NCBI RefSeq assembly: GCF_000423525.1
Contig: NZ_AUID01000007.1
Location: 53,030 to 117,029, forward strand
Length of the DNA: 64,000 nucleotides
Origin: Proteocatella sphenisci DSM 23131
GTDB taxonomy: Bacteria; Bacillota; Clostridia; Peptostreptococcales; Filifactoraceae
Direction of reading: 5' to 3'
Shown here piece by piece: positions 44,412 to 54,507 of the stretch. The first letter of the stretch is position 1, and each line of letters opens with the position of its first letter. Below the pieces are notes generated by a model. It was not told the DNA's origin and ran no database searches. It worked only from the letters and a program-made list of their open reading frames with translations. Position numbers and translations under genes: made by a program.

Positions 44412-45767
44412 ATGAACGAAAAACAAGATTTAACAGTCGGAAGTATACCGCAAAAAATAATATACTTATCAATGCCCATACTTGCGACCTCATTTATAAA
44501 TATGGCCTACAACCTCATAGACATGATCTGTATAGGAAGGCTGGGAAGCGGAGCAGTTGCCGCAGTAGGAAGCGCTGGATTTCTGATGTGGTTTGCCCAG
44601 GCATCTTCTTCCATATCAAGGATAGGAGCTCAGATAACCATCTCTCAGTCTATGGGGAAAAGACAGCCTCATCTGGCAAGAGAATACGCTCAGGCCTCCA
44701 TGTGGCTCAATTCATTTATAGCATGGGCCTTCACCATATTTATAATGCTTTTTAATTCCCAAATAATCGGCTTTTTCCGCCTTGGGGACCCAGTCATAAT
44801 AAAGCAGGGCCGTATCTACCTTATAATAGTAGGATTTGCCATGATATTTGCCTACACCACTCCTGTCCTTTCGGCAATCTTTAATGCCTCAGGAGACAGT
44901 AAAACGCCCTTTTTATTAAATACCTGCGGACTTGTCTTTAACATAGTATTTGATATCTTGCTTATATTTGGAATAGGACCCTTTCCAAAGCTTGGAGTAG
45001 CTGGAGCTGCCATAGCTACGGCAGGTGCTCAGGCGCTTGTATGGCTATTATTTATACTTCACATAAAAAAATATCCTCAGCCCCATCTGGACATAAAGAT
45101 ATTCAGCAAACCTGATTTTGTAAAAATAAGAGAAATCGCAAAAATTGGATTTCCAAGCGCCCTCCAGTCATCGATGTATTGCGTATTTTCCATACTCCTT
45201 GCCAGGATAATATCCAATTTTGGAGCCACCGAGATAGCCGTTCAAAAGGTTGGTTCTCAAATTGAATCACTTTCATGGATAACCGCAGACGGCCTGGCCA
45301 TAGCTATATGTGCCTTCGTGGGCCAAAACTATGGAAGCAAGAACTTTGACCGTATAGACAAGGGAATAAGGATTATTGCTATGATATCCATATCTATTGG
45401 TGCACTTGCCACAGTTGGACTTGTTTTCTTTGGAGAACCAATATTCAAGCTCTTTATAAATGAGCCCGCATCCATCCCAAGCGGGGTAAACTACCTTCGT
45501 ATACTTGGATACTCACAGATTCTCATGTGCATAGAAATAATAACCATAGGAATGTTTAACGGATTTGGAGAAACAAAAATCCCGGCTATGATAAGTATTT
45601 TACTTACCGGAGCCAGGATTCCAATAGCCCTGTTTTTATCCGCAACTGCCCTTGGTGTAAACGGAGTATGGTGGGCTATAAGTCTAACTAGTATAATAAA
45701 AGGATTCATACTTCCTGTCTTTTATTATTTCTACAGAAAAAAAGTAATGCTGGAGTACCAGGCATAA
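44412..45767 (+). CDS. MATE family multidrug/Na+ antiporter
   Basis: 451 aa with twelve predicted helices arranged as two MatE repeats. The N-terminus PQKIIYLSMPILATSFINMA and the GRLGSGAVAAVG segment are typical; in the second half KIGFPSALQSSMYCVFSILL repeats the pattern. GGAGA lies 6 bases upstream of the ATG. Exports cationic compounds against Na+ or H+ by family analogy. Monocistronic, divergent from the HlyD operon. Confidence 0.94.
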   Translation: MNEKQDLTVGSIPQKIIYLSMPILATSFINMAYNLIDMICIGRLGSGAVAAVGSAGFLMWFAQASSSISRIGAQITISQSMGKRQPHLAREYAQASMWLNSFIAWAFTIFIMLFNSQIIGFFRLGDPVIIKQGRIYLIIVGFAMIFAYTTPVLSAIFNASGDSKTPFLLNTCGLVFNIVFDILLIFGIGPFPKLGVAGAAIATAGAQALVWLLFILHIKKYPQPHLDIKIFSKPDFVKIREIAKIGFPSALQSSMYCVFSILLARIISNFGATEIAVQKVGSQIESLSWITADGLAIAICAFVGQNYGSKNFDRIDKGIRIIAMISISIGALATVGLVFFGEPIFKLFINEPASIPSGVNYLRILGYSQILMCIEIITIGMFNGFGETKIPAMISILLTGARIPIALFLSATALGVNGVWWAISLTSIIKGFILPVFYYFYRKKVMLEYQA

Positions 45768-45785
45768 ACAGGCAAGCGGGCGCCT

Positions 45786-47822
45786 CTATGAAAATACAGA
45801 AGTTACTATATCTAACATTTTTCTAAATATGTCAGCTACCCTGCTTCCAAAAGTTCCTCTGTCTTGGACAGCACCAGACTCAAGGTCTTTTACGGCCTTG
45901 TCCGGGCTGTCTTTGCTTATTTCTGCAGTTCTCATTATAACCTGAACGCTCTCAGGGCTATGGTTCTGCTTGGATGTAAAAGACATCATGGGGGCCGAAG
46001 TATCTATATTAAGCAGATGATTCTCAGTCTCTGTGTATTTTTCCCACTCATCATCAATGAGTTTTTTTACAGTGTTTTTAGCGTTTCTTATAACCCCTGT
46101 CTGCTCGAGTCCCTTTATCGATTTATCCAAAACATCCGCAAGATTGTTAAGGCTTTTCTTGCTTCCTTCATCAAGCTGAGTCCCGCTTTTTTTCATAAGG
46201 TCTTTTGCCTCTCTTACAAAGCTGTGAGCATCATCTAGACTCTTTGTCGCAAGCTCCATACTCTCCTTTGAATCCTTGAGTGATTCTACAAGGGCAGGGT
46301 GATTTTCATCAATAATCTTGTTGAGGTCTGCAATCTGGTCTATCATTTTCTTTCCAATATCAGAAACCTCAATAACCGTAGCATTAAGGGCCTTTGTATT
46401 TCCCATAGCGCTTTGTATATCAGTTGAATACTCTCCGGCTACGCTCTTTAGCCCCCCAAGCATGGCTCCCATGTCACTCAGGCCACTTCCCACTTGAGAA
46501 ACTCCTCCAAGTATGGCATCTATCTTTGGATCACTTACTGGCGCCGAGCCTCCACCAGATTCTCCTCCACCGACAATATCTCCTGCAGCATCCATACTTG
46601 ATACATCTTCACTTAAAGACGCCGCAATTTGATTATAGTCTGCTATGTTGTTGTTGACAGCCATGACAAGAGTCCTGCTTCTGCGTGATGAGGAGGATTT
46701 CACTTCTCCCAGGTCTTCTACCATATCACTTAGTGAGTCCAGATTATCATTAAGGTCTTCCAAAACTCTTTGAAGCTTTGTCAGTTTCGGTTTTATAGTC
46801 TTAGTGGTGTCTACCATTATATTTAGCTGATTATTTACATTGTCTGCAAGGGTTTGTGCCTCCTCAAGATGAGGAATAAGCTTTTCTACCTGCCTTGCAC
46901 TCTGGTCCAGATTCTCTATTGATATGTCTGCCTTATCATAAAGACTTTCCTTTGATGTGCTTATAGTCTCTCTGGCTGTGTCGAGTTCACGAAGGCCTTG
47001 AGATGTCCCCTTTATGCCGTCTTGCATACTCTCAAGGGTGTTAAGCACCACATCCATACTCGCATTCATTGCATTTGCCGAGTCTTCTATCTTATCCTTG
47101 GTTTCTCTTAGATCCTTTAGGTCTTCCAGCTGAGAAAGCGTAGCTGGGATTATCATTATTCCAAATCCAGGAAACTCAAAATCTTCAGAGCCTATCCTTA
47201 CCACAAATTCATTTTCTTCACCAGGAAGCCCCATAAATATGGCCGCCTTCTTGCTTCCTACAGTCTGTATCTGGGCTCCTGGAGCCTCTATGCTCAGGGC
47301 CTCGTCCATATCCACCATAGCCGCCACCTGAAGCAGCATATTGTTGGAGTAATAAGATCCTGCCTTCTTGTTTGGAATTGCACTGAGCTTCATCTCTATG
47401 AGTCCACTTTTCCCAGCAAGGTCTTCTGCCTTTATCTCTACTCCGTTGAGTTTGTAGCCAACATCAAATTTCCAGGGCAGCACAGGTGACTGATCATAAG
47501 GAATTCCCTCAAAGTAGAATCGCTTGAGGTCTTTTTCTGCCTTAAATATGACCTTGCCATTGTTCATCTGTGGTTTTTCAAGATTACTCATGTTGGTAAC
47601 CTTGGAATAATTTCCAAAATCCACTATCTTCTCAGCCCCGTTTACGCTGTAACTCTTTACTATTCTCGTTTCATCTATAGCCCCATAATAATTAAGGTTT
47701 ACATACATAGTCTCATCATGTCCAGGTGTTGGCGCCGCCGCATAAGCAGTTCCTCCCCATATAAACGACGTCATAACAGCCGTTGCCGTTACCATAGCTC
47801 CAATCCTTTTATGCAGTTTCAT
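45786..47822 (-). CDS. Secreted coiled-coil partner of the MMPL transporter
   Basis: 678 aa. Signal peptide (residues 1-29, ending GTAYA) then a folded N-terminal part (about residues 30-235), a central region (about 240-560) that is almost wholly helical with heptad-like spacing, and a tail of about 100 residues ending in an amphipathic helix. The chain resembles the extracytoplasmic part of YhgE/Pip-type proteins that sit beside MMPL-family pumps; no enzyme motif is seen. ATG 47822 chosen because GGAGG is 9 bases upstream; it starts within the last codons of the pump gene. Probably functions with that pump. Confidence 0.72.
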   Translation of the reverse strand: MKLHKRIGAMVTATAVMTSFIWGGTAYAAAPTPGHDETMYVNLNYYGAIDETRIVKSYSVNGAEKIVDFGNYSKVTNMSNLEKPQMNNGKVIFKAEKDLKRFYFEGIPYDQSPVLPWKFDVGYKLNGVEIKAEDLAGKSGLIEMKLSAIPNKKAGSYYSNNMLLQVAAMVDMDEALSIEAPGAQIQTVGSKKAAIFMGLPGEENEFVVRIGSEDFEFPGFGIMIIPATLSQLEDLKDLRETKDKIEDSANAMNASMDVVLNTLESMQDGIKGTSQGLRELDTARETISTSKESLYDKADISIENLDQSARQVEKLIPHLEEAQTLADNVNNQLNIMVDTTKTIKPKLTKLQRVLEDLNDNLDSLSDMVEDLGEVKSSSSRRSRTLVMAVNNNIADYNQIAASLSEDVSSMDAAGDIVGGGESGGGSAPVSDPKIDAILGGVSQVGSGLSDMGAMLGGLKSVAGEYSTDIQSAMGNTKALNATVIEVSDIGKKMIDQIADLNKIIDENHPALVESLKDSKESMELATKSLDDAHSFVREAKDLMKKSGTQLDEGSKKSLNNLADVLDKSIKGLEQTGVIRNAKNTVKKLIDDEWEKYTETENHLLNIDTSAPMMSFTSKQNHSPESVQVIMRTAEISKDSPDKAVKDLESGAVQDRGTFGSRVADIFRKMLDIVTSVFS

Positions 47823-50025
47823 CAAAATCGACCTCCGCTTCATCTTCTTTTGCTTTTTTTCTCCGTAATTTTTTTAGCTTCCTGTTTGCTTTTTTTTCAT
47901 TTATTCCATCACTCATGATAATTCTTCTGCTTCTTCTTTTTTCACGCTTATCTTTTGCTTTTTGCTGCTGCCTTGCTATATGCTTATCAAAGAGAGCCAG
48001 CAGGGCTGGAAGCAGGGTAAGCACCAAAATTATACTCATCATGGCCCCTCTGCCGACAAATCTTCCCACCTGGGCTATCCCTCTGGTCGTAGAAATAAAA
48101 AAGAGTCCATATCCCACAACTGTCAGTATAGATCCCGAAGTCAGAACCGAAAGCGCACTCTTTTCAATAGAGGCTTTTGCCGCATCAGATGGCTGCATTT
48201 CCTTTCTTGCTCCCAGATAATTGCTGGTCACCAGTATGGAGTAGTCCACAGTCGCCCCCAGCTGAAGGCAGCTCACTATTATATATCCTATAAAGAGGAC
48301 CGTATCTCCTGTCACATAAGGAAATGCCATATTAAGGAGTATGGCCGCTTCTATAGGTATTATAACCAGCATGGGTACAAGCGCCGACTGAAAACTTATG
48401 GCAACGACCAGTATTACACCCAGCATAGACAGCATATTCACGAAACTGTAGTCTTCATTTAAAATATTTTTCATATCTATGGTAGTTGGAGTAAGTCCCA
48501 GTACATGTGAATTTTCAGGGTAGTATTCTTTTATCTTGGCATCCAGCTTTTCACTGCACTCAAATGCAAAATTACTCTCCTCTGCCGTATTCATAGATAT
48601 GAGTATCCTCGAGTAATTTTCCGTCTTCATCTTCTCAGTAAGGCTGGCCGGCAAGAATTCCTGTGGAACCCCAGAAGGCAACTCCCCTGCCAAGGACTTG
48701 GCGTAGTTTACAAATTCAAATTTTTCCAGATCCTCAGTGAGCCTTTTTTCACTCACAACAGATCCCACCGGCACCATGGCTATAATCATGTTGCTTCTTC
48801 CAAAAGCCTCATCTATTATCTGATTTTGTTCATATACCTTAGTCCCTGGCCCCTCGCCTAGAGCCTCATCTCCATAAAGAAACACGTTCATATCCTGGGC
48901 TACGTAGCAGGGAATTATAATTATAATAGAAAGCGCTATAATCACCTTTCTTCCTCTGTACATCTTGTCTGCAAAAGAACCAAAAGGAGGCATAAAAGAC
49001 TTATGTGCATATTTTTCTATCTTTTCATTAAATCTCATTATAAGGGCCGGCATAAGTAACATAACCGTTGCAAGACTTATAACTATACCCTTTGCAAGGA
49101 CAAATCCAAGGTCTTTACCCACGCTGAATTTCATGAGAGCCATAGCCAAAAACCCTACTATAGTAGTGGCTCCACTTGCCAAAATAGGACTGGCTGAATC
49201 CTTGAGAGCCATCTCCAGGGCATCGTGTATCTCCATTCCCTTTTGCTTATAGGCTGTAAAAGTATGAAGTAAAAATATAGAATAGTCCATGGATACCGCC
49301 AACTGAAGTATGGCAGCCGTTGCAAAAGTAAAAAATGATATCCTTCCAAAAACTATATTGCTTCCCATGTTGATTATAATGGCAACTCCCATGACCCCAA
49401 TAAAGAGCACAGGCTCAAACCAGGATGTAGTAGTAAAGGCAAGTATAGAAAATATTATAATCAGGGCAATTACCATAGCCATGGCAACTTCTTTTACTAT
49501 AGTCTCCTGCCTTGACTTGTTACTTACAGCAGACCCTGAAAAATATCCCTCATCCCCCACTATCTCATATATGTGATCCAGAGCCTCATGAGTAGATTTT
49601 TCAGAGCTTCCCTCTTCAAAAACTACATCCATAAGCACTTTTCCATCCTTGTAGTAATCATCCAGGGCATCTGGCTCTGTCGCAAAAGGATAGGCCATAT
49701 AAACATCAGTAGCCGTATCAGCTCCCGTCACCATGTCCACTCCTTCTACCGAAGAAATCTGGTCTCTGATTCTCCTTGCCTCATAAAGAGTCACGTCTTC
49801 AAGCATTATCCTTGCCATACCCGGATAACCAAACTCCTTCTCCATGACATCCAGGGCTTCTCTTGAAGGCGCTGTGTCAGGCAAGTATTCACTCAAATCA
49901 TAATTTACCCCTACAAAAGGAAAACATATGGCAAAGATAAGAAACATGGCAATGAACGCCTTTTCTATCTTTGTGCCCTTGTATACTATAAAATGAACAA
50001 TTTTATCTATACCCTTTAATTTCAT
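47809..50025 (-). CDS. MMPL/RND family transporter
   Basis: Twelve-helix proton-driven exporter (738 aa) made of two repeats. Each has a large extracytoplasmic loop after helix 1 or 7. Conserved helix-4-type segments: LAVSMDYSIFLLHTF and ATVDYSILVTSNY, each with the proton-relay Asp-Tyr pair. Similar to HpnN/MmpL-type lipid exporters, substrate unknown. Start at 50025 with GGAGG upstream. Paired with the secreted coiled-coil protein and regulated, probably, by the adjacent TetR gene. Confidence 0.9.
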   Translation of the reverse strand: MKLKGIDKIVHFIVYKGTKIEKAFIAMFLIFAICFPFVGVNYDLSEYLPDTAPSREALDVMEKEFGYPGMARIMLEDVTLYEARRIRDQISSVEGVDMVTGADTATDVYMAYPFATEPDALDDYYKDGKVLMDVVFEEGSSEKSTHEALDHIYEIVGDEGYFSGSAVSNKSRQETIVKEVAMAMVIALIIIFSILAFTTTSWFEPVLFIGVMGVAIIINMGSNIVFGRISFFTFATAAILQLAVSMDYSIFLLHTFTAYKQKGMEIHDALEMALKDSASPILASGATTIVGFLAMALMKFSVGKDLGFVLAKGIVISLATVMLLMPALIMRFNEKIEKYAHKSFMPPFGSFADKMYRGRKVIIALSIIIIIPCYVAQDMNVFLYGDEALGEGPGTKVYEQNQIIDEAFGRSNMIIAMVPVGSVVSEKRLTEDLEKFEFVNYAKSLAGELPSGVPQEFLPASLTEKMKTENYSRILISMNTAEESNFAFECSEKLDAKIKEYYPENSHVLGLTPTTIDMKNILNEDYSFVNMLSMLGVILVVAISFQSALVPMLVIIPIEAAILLNMAFPYVTGDTVLFIGYIIVSCLQLGATVDYSILVTSNYLGARKEMQPSDAAKASIEKSALSVLTSGSILTVVGYGLFFISTTRGIAQVGRFVGRGAMMSIILVLTLLPALLALFDKHIARQQQKAKDKREKRRSRRIIMSDGINEKKANRKLKKLRRKKAKEDEAEVDFDETA

Positions 50026-50072
50026 CTCAGCCTCCATTAATAAACATTGTGTTGATTTTCAATCCAGTGTAT

Positions 50073-50101
50073 ATTATAATACTCTTATAGCTATACTTCA
50101 A
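50073..50101 (-). promoter_or_regulatory. Promoter of the MMPL operon
   Basis: Minus strand TTGAAG (50101-50096), 17-base spacer, TATAAT (50078-50073), 48 bases before the start codon. Confidence 0.7.
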
Positions 50102-50116
50102 TAATCAATAAGGTGG

Positions 50117-50140
50117 CATTTGTTCACTAATAAACAAATG
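50117..50140. promoter_or_regulatory. Candidate TetR operator between MMPL and its regulator
   Basis: CATTTGTT-8 bp-AACAAATG is a perfect 8-bp-arm dyad of 24 bp, 16 bp upstream of the MMPL -35 and 40 bp ahead of the regulator start. The position lets one dimer pair block both directions. Confidence 0.7.
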
Positions 50141-50179
50141 TATCATTTATGTTCATTTATTCAAAAAAAGGGGAATAAT

Positions 50180-50785
50180 ATGAAAACTATAAAAGTAGAC
50201 AGAAGAATAAGAAAGACAAGAGACCTGCTAAAGCGTACACTCTCTGAGCTGGTACGAGACTGTGACCTCAAAGATATAACCGTAAAAGATATAACAGATA
50301 AAGCCGACCTCAACCGTGGCACCTTTTACCTTCACTACAAGGACGCCTACGACCTCATGGAAAAAATGGAAGACGACATAATAACCGAGTTTCAAGATAT
50401 GATCGACAAGTACAAACCCAAATCAACAGGAGAACACATGCCCGGCAACCCATCGCTGGAAACGCTTCTGCCTATGTTAGACCCCATAGCCGACTACATG
50501 CTCGAAAACAAAGACATATGCTCCAGCATGTTCCAAGCCAATAGCAACATTAGCTTTATGCCCAAATTCAGGCAGCTCATATCAGACAATGGAGCCGAGT
50601 TTATAAAAGCAAAATTTCCAAACTACAACAAGGAAATCTACGAATACTACATTACCTTCATAAGCTTTGGCATACTGGGTCAGCTCCAGCACTGGTTTGA
50701 CACAGACCTTCACTTTCCCAAAAACGATCTTATAAAAATTATCGACAAAATAATAACCGGAGCCGCAATAAGCGTACTGGCATAA
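50180..50785 (+). CDS. TetR/AcrR family transcriptional regulator
   Basis: 201 aa. The helix-turn-helix is near the N-terminus: ITVKDITDKADLNRGTFYLHYKD, the diagnostic TetR recognition helix. The C-terminal ligand domain (TetR_C) follows. The ATG at 50180 has AGGGGAA upstream and is preferred over 50120, which would place the operator inside the gene. Most likely a repressor of the divergent MMPL pump. Confidence 0.9.
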   Translation: MKTIKVDRRIRKTRDLLKRTLSELVRDCDLKDITVKDITDKADLNRGTFYLHYKDAYDLMEKMEDDIITEFQDMIDKYKPKSTGEHMPGNPSLETLLPMLDPIADYMLENKDICSSMFQANSNISFMPKFRQLISDNGAEFIKAKFPNYNKEIYEYYITFISFGILGQLQHWFDTDLHFPKNDLIKIIDKIITGAAISVLA

Positions 50786-50796
50786 TATATTTGTGA

Positions 50797-50826
50797 CAAA
50801 AAAAGGGAACCCGCGGGTTCCCTTAA
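50797..50826 (-). terminator. Terminator of the sensor-kinase operon
   Basis: AAGGGAACCCGCGGGTTCCCTT at 50803-50824 is fully self-complementary; on the minus strand it is followed by a T run. It overlaps the stop codon of the sensor kinase (50823-50825) and may also serve the TetR gene on the other strand. Confidence 0.85.
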
Positions 50827-52748
50827 AATCTTCCCTGCTCTATTTCAAGCGGTAAAGACAACTCTGCATGGAATCCTTTTTTATCGGCATAAATATTGAT
50901 TACGCCGTCATAGCGTTGCACAGTTTCCAAGACAGAGGAGATTCCAAGACCTAAGCCGTTTCGCTTAGAGGATAAATATTTTTCGCCCCTGGTTTTCAGT
51001 TCCCCATTAAAGCTATTGTCCACAACAAACTCAATCTGACCGTCCTGTGTCCGCCCAGCAATAAATATTGTCTTATCCCCAGTTTGCTGACGCTGGCAGG
51101 CTTCCACCGCATTTTCCATTAGGTTTCCAAGAAGCCCGCACAGATCGACAATCGGAAAATGTAGCACTTCGGAAACGGAAAGCCTTGCACGAAATTGAAT
51201 TCCGGAAGAATGTGCCAGATTACTGTAATACTGCACCAGTGCGTCTAGCTCGACGTTATCTGTCAGACGGCCAAGCCTGGTCCCTTCGTTTATTTCCGTG
51301 ATACCGCGGATATAGTTTTCCAATTCTTCACAGCGTTCTTCTCCTGCAAGTGTCATAAGAGTGCGTAAGTGATGACGGAAATCATGTCTCAGCTTGGCGC
51401 TTTCTTCCACCTTCTCGTTTATCTGTCTCAAATTCTCTACCTGGATGCTAAGCTGGCGTTTCATCTGCCTATGTTCCTCCGCATAGACAAAACTGTGTCG
51501 GTAACCCATGGCAACATCATATCCCAAAACCACTCCAATTGCTAGTACAAGACCAAAGCTTCCCCATTCCTGAAACCAGCCGCTAAAGATTGGCTCGTAT
51601 TTAGGCAGCAATCTATCCCATACAAAAGCGCAGGCGTACAAAATATCTGCATAGAGCAGTATCCTCGCCTTGTCTATATTCCTTCTCACTGCCACAAGGC
51701 CAGTAAACAAAAGGTAAAGAGCTGTAAGCAGTTTGAATCCGAAAACTAGATTGGAAAAGGCAAGCATTATAGGCAGTGTCAGATGAGAGGCAAATAATCC
51801 GTAAAAAAACGCCAGTACACAGACCGATCCTGCAAGTATGCCGCTGACAACCCGAGCCATCCTTTTGATGTCACAGATACGATTGTGAAGAAGGACAACA
51901 AGAAGTGTTACCAGATACCCGCTGACCAGTTCAATCCAATACCAAGGCTGAACAGGCAGCGGCAGGATACCATGCACAACTCTGTAGGAGGTAAACACTG
52001 CGTTCAAAAGGCATAAAAGGAAAAAGAGCCATATATTATTTCCCCTGCGTGTGCGAATGGCAATATAAAAGCTGAAAATAGCAAGCATCAGTGTCACCGT
52101 GACCAGAATAAGGCAAACTCCAAACCGCAATCCCCGAATTGTATAGATATTCAGCGATTCGCCAAAGGCAGGCGGATAAACAAGACCACTGTATACCCAA
52201 GATTGGTTACTTACCGCCAGTAAAAGCGTAATCTTACCGGAGGCCTCAAAGGTAATGACACGACATTGGGTCTGATCTTTATAATCGTCTGCGTCTGGTT
52301 CCCCCATTTGTAGCTTCAGCTTATCATTAATATAAAACCGGTAGGCAGAATATATTTCCGGTAACTCAATAGCATAGGAATGCACCTCCTCAGGCAGATA
52401 AAGGGTTAAGGCATAGCTGACGCTGCCATGAGGGGAGCGGCGTGAGTCTCCCATGGCAAAATTGGACTCTTCTCCAATGGATATGTACTGATAATTGTCA
52501 CTCTCTTTCTTTAAGGTTTCCGGTGTCAGCAAACGATCCGAATAGTAGCGCCATCCATCGCGCAGATATCGAACAGGGTTGTCCGTCCAGTCTGCTTCCG
52601 AAACATACAGCGCACCGTTAATGGCTTGGTGCGCTGTTTTTGTGTACTTGTTGTCAAAGTTGTATAATACGAGAAACATAGCGGATGAAAGGGCAACCAT
52701 AAGAAGTAGTGCCAGAAACTTCCGTATTACGAAAGGTTTTTTATCCAT
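50823..52748 (-). CDS. Sensor histidine kinase, 7TM-DISM type with GHKL ATPase
   Basis: 641 aa membrane kinase. N-terminal anchor (about residues 11-28), an extracytoplasmic beta-rich domain (about 30-205) of the 7TMR-DISM extracellular type, then about seven hydrophobic helices (about 205-425), a linker, and the kinase core. The phospho-acceptor His lies in [14 protein letters not shown] near residue 455; N box [14 protein letters not shown] near 545; G box GLGLGISS. This HPK10-like core is the type found with LytTR regulators (AgrC, ComD). The stimulus is unknown. Last gene of the three-gene operon, with an 8-bp overlap with the anchored protein gene. Confidence 0.88.
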   Translation of the reverse strand: MDKKPFVIRKFLALLLMVALSSAMFLVLYNFDNKYTKTAHQAINGALYVSEADWTDNPVRYLRDGWRYYSDRLLTPETLKKESDNYQYISIGEESNFAMGDSRRSPHGSVSYALTLYLPEEVHSYAIELPEIYSAYRFYINDKLKLQMGEPDADDYKDQTQCRVITFEASGKITLLLAVSNQSWVYSGLVYPPAFGESLNIYTIRGLRFGVCLILVTVTLMLAIFSFYIAIRTRRGNNIWLFFLLCLLNAVFTSYRVVHGILPLPVQPWYWIELVSGYLVTLLVVLLHNRICDIKRMARVVSGILAGSVCVLAFFYGLFASHLTLPIMLAFSNLVFGFKLLTALYLLFTGLVAVRRNIDKARILLYADILYACAFVWDRLLPKYEPIFSGWFQEWGSFGLVLAIGVVLGYDVAMGYRHSFVYAEEHRQMKRQLSIQVENLRQINEKVEESAKLRHDFRHHLRTLMTLAGEERCEELENYIRGITEINEGTRLGRLTDNVELDALVQYYSNLAHSSGIQFRARLSVSEVLHFPIVDLCGLLGNLMENAVEACQRQQTGDKTIFIAGRTQDGQIEFVVDNSFNGELKTRGEKYLSSKRNGLGLGISSVLETVQRYDGVINIYADKKGFHAELSLPLEIEQGRF

Positions 52749-54507
52749 TATACTTCCTCCTGAAAAATCTGATACCTCCCACAGCTAAAATCAATCCCCA
52801 TGATGTAAGCAGCAAGGGCGACATACTTTTTTGCATCTCTTGTGTTCTTAATTGCTCTGTAATTGTATAAGTTCCTGATGTATCTGCCGCAAAGCGTAGA
52901 AGCTCTCCATCATAGGAAATATCTGTAATCTCTTCACCAGAATCGTTTCTAATGGTTATATCCGCATTTTCCGACTGCGGAATATATCGAAGCCGTAATA
53001 CCGTTCCCGAAAGTAGCATAAGCGATTTGTCAGAAACTCCTACTGTAAGTATAATCTGATTGCCTTCCTTCTGGGTCAACCTAACCGTCAAAGTATCTGA
53101 CTCCGAAAGATTTAGTCCTAAAAGCAGCTCGCTTGGGATGCTCACAGTTAAATCACCGGACCCAAATACGACACTTTCTCCCTCTTTGCACAGATCCTTT
53201 AGGCGTCTACCTGAAATGACCGTCTGGGCTGGAGAATAGGATTCTATGACAGGAAAGGATTCATCCAATATGGGACTTTTCTCAAAGAGCGTATTCTTAT
53301 AATCCGGCATCTGGTCTGTCAATGCTTGAGCCTTATGCTTCTGCTGGGGTATTTTATCATTTTTTTGCGCAGATGAAGTGCTTTTCTCTTCACTTGAAAA
53401 TAAGGTATTGGAAGGCACAGGTAAAGCTGATTCGGCGACCACATCAAGGTCCTCGGTGGCTGGTTTTTCTATAACAGAAACTTGAATCTGTAAATTATTA
53501 TTATTACTGTTTATCCCATAGTCTTTATAGATATCCTCTATCTGCGAATTATCCTCTGTATGCGAAGTATCCTCTGTTTCTGAGGATGAATGGCTCGGAG
53601 CGGGCATATAGTTATCGCCTTTCTGATTATTATCCCCATTTGGATTATCCGGTGCCTGAGGAGTGGTTGGAGCAGGTTGAGTGCCTGTTCCTGAAACCGT
53701 TCCGTTTACGTCACCTCCATCCCTGTCACCACTTAAATAATTAATAATACTAAGTTCTCCATCATATTTAAAGGTCAAAATGCCAGTCTGACCACCGGGA
53801 TACTTTACCTTAAGCTCATAAGTGCTTCCATATGTAAAAACTCGCTGAGAAATCTGGAGCCCATCTGATATAAGTAAAAAACCATCATTTAAACTTGTCC
53901 ATTCTCCCCCATCCTGCCGCAACCACACAGAAAATTCATCCAGCCCTTCCTCCTGCTCGGCAGAAAGTACCCATGGAAAATGCACAAAGCCACGACCGGA
54001 TACAAAGCAGTTTATGTCTGGTTCACCAAGTGCCTGAATAGAAACCGCGCAAAGTTGGCGGGGCAGAGAAAGGTCTTCTGCCAGAGTATATTCCCTTCCA
54101 AGATCGGGTGATGTAAATGCATAATATATGCCAGCTGCAGCCGTCTCCACCGCATCTACATTCCATTTTCCGGAACTCATGTCATAATAATTTCCATCCA
54201 CGTCATAGCCGGAAAAACCCATAACAGAAGAGGAAAACCAGTCGATAATTTCATCTTGAGAAGTTCCGACGGCAAATGCAACAGCGTCTGTCTGTTTGGG
54301 TTCATCAAAGCTGCTCAGGATTATTTTCTCAGTCGTTACTGCAACTGTTGGAGTCGTTACAGCAACCGCTGGAGTAGTTACAGCAACCGCTGGAGTAGTT
54401 ACTTGTGCGAAAACAGGGAAGGCCGATTCTTCTGCTGCAAATACACATGGCGCAGGTGCCATCCCAAGAAGAAGGACAGTTAAAATCAATGTAAGTATAA
54501 TTTTCAT
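52741..54507 (-). CDS. Membrane-anchored extracellular protein, cotranscribed with a two-component system
   Basis: 588 aa. Signal peptide (residues 1-24), a run of 7-residue repeats (VTTPAVA, about 37-58), a folded region (about 70-255), a long low-complexity linker rich in P, N, S, T and D (about 265-330), a beta-rich segment (about 425-540) and a C-terminal membrane helix ending in FFRRKYNG. No LPXTG motif, so it is held by the helix itself. I do not recognise its family. Its gene starts in an ATGA overlap with the regulator and ends in the kinase gene, which suggests it is a stimulus-sensing or modulating partner of the kinase. Confidence 0.7.
   Translation of the reverse strand: MKIILTLILTVLLLGMAPAPCVFAAEESAFPVFAQVTTPAVAVTTPAVAVTTPTVAVTTEKIILSSFDEPKQTDAVAFAVGTSQDEIIDWFSSSVMGFSGYDVDGNYYDMSSGKWNVDAVETAAAGIYYAFTSPDLGREYTLAEDLSLPRQLCAVSIQALGEPDINCFVSGRGFVHFPWVLSAEQEEGLDEFSVWLRQDGGEWTSLNDGFLLISDGLQISQRVFTYGSTYELKVKYPGGQTGILTFKYDGELSIINYLSGDRDGGDVNGTVSGTGTQPAPTTPQAPDNPNGDNNQKGDNYMPAPSHSSSETEDTSHTEDNSQIEDIYKDYGINSNNNNLQIQVSVIEKPATEDLDVVAESALPVPSNTLFSSEEKSTSSAQKNDKIPQQKHKAQALTDQMPDYKNTLFEKSPILDESFPVIESYSPAQTVISGRRLKDLCKEGESVVFGSGDLTVSIPSELLLGLNLSESDTLTVRLTQKEGNQIILTVGVSDKSLMLLSGTVLRLRYIPQSENADITIRNDSGEEITDISYDGELLRFAADTSGTYTITEQLRTQEMQKSMSPLLLTSWGLILAVGGIRFFRRKYNG
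54335..54402. repeat. Tandem 21-bp repeat encoding VTTPAVA
   Basis: About three units of 21 bp, the last two identical (GTTACAGCAACCGCTGGAGTA). Encodes heptads in the mature N-terminus of the anchored protein; prone to length variation without frameshift. Confidence 0.85.

Noticed and set aside
54335..54402. 21-bp repeats as binding sites for the neighbouring LytTR regulator
   Set aside because: They lie inside the coding sequence, are in frame and encode a clear heptad; no relation to the repeats at 55295-55329.
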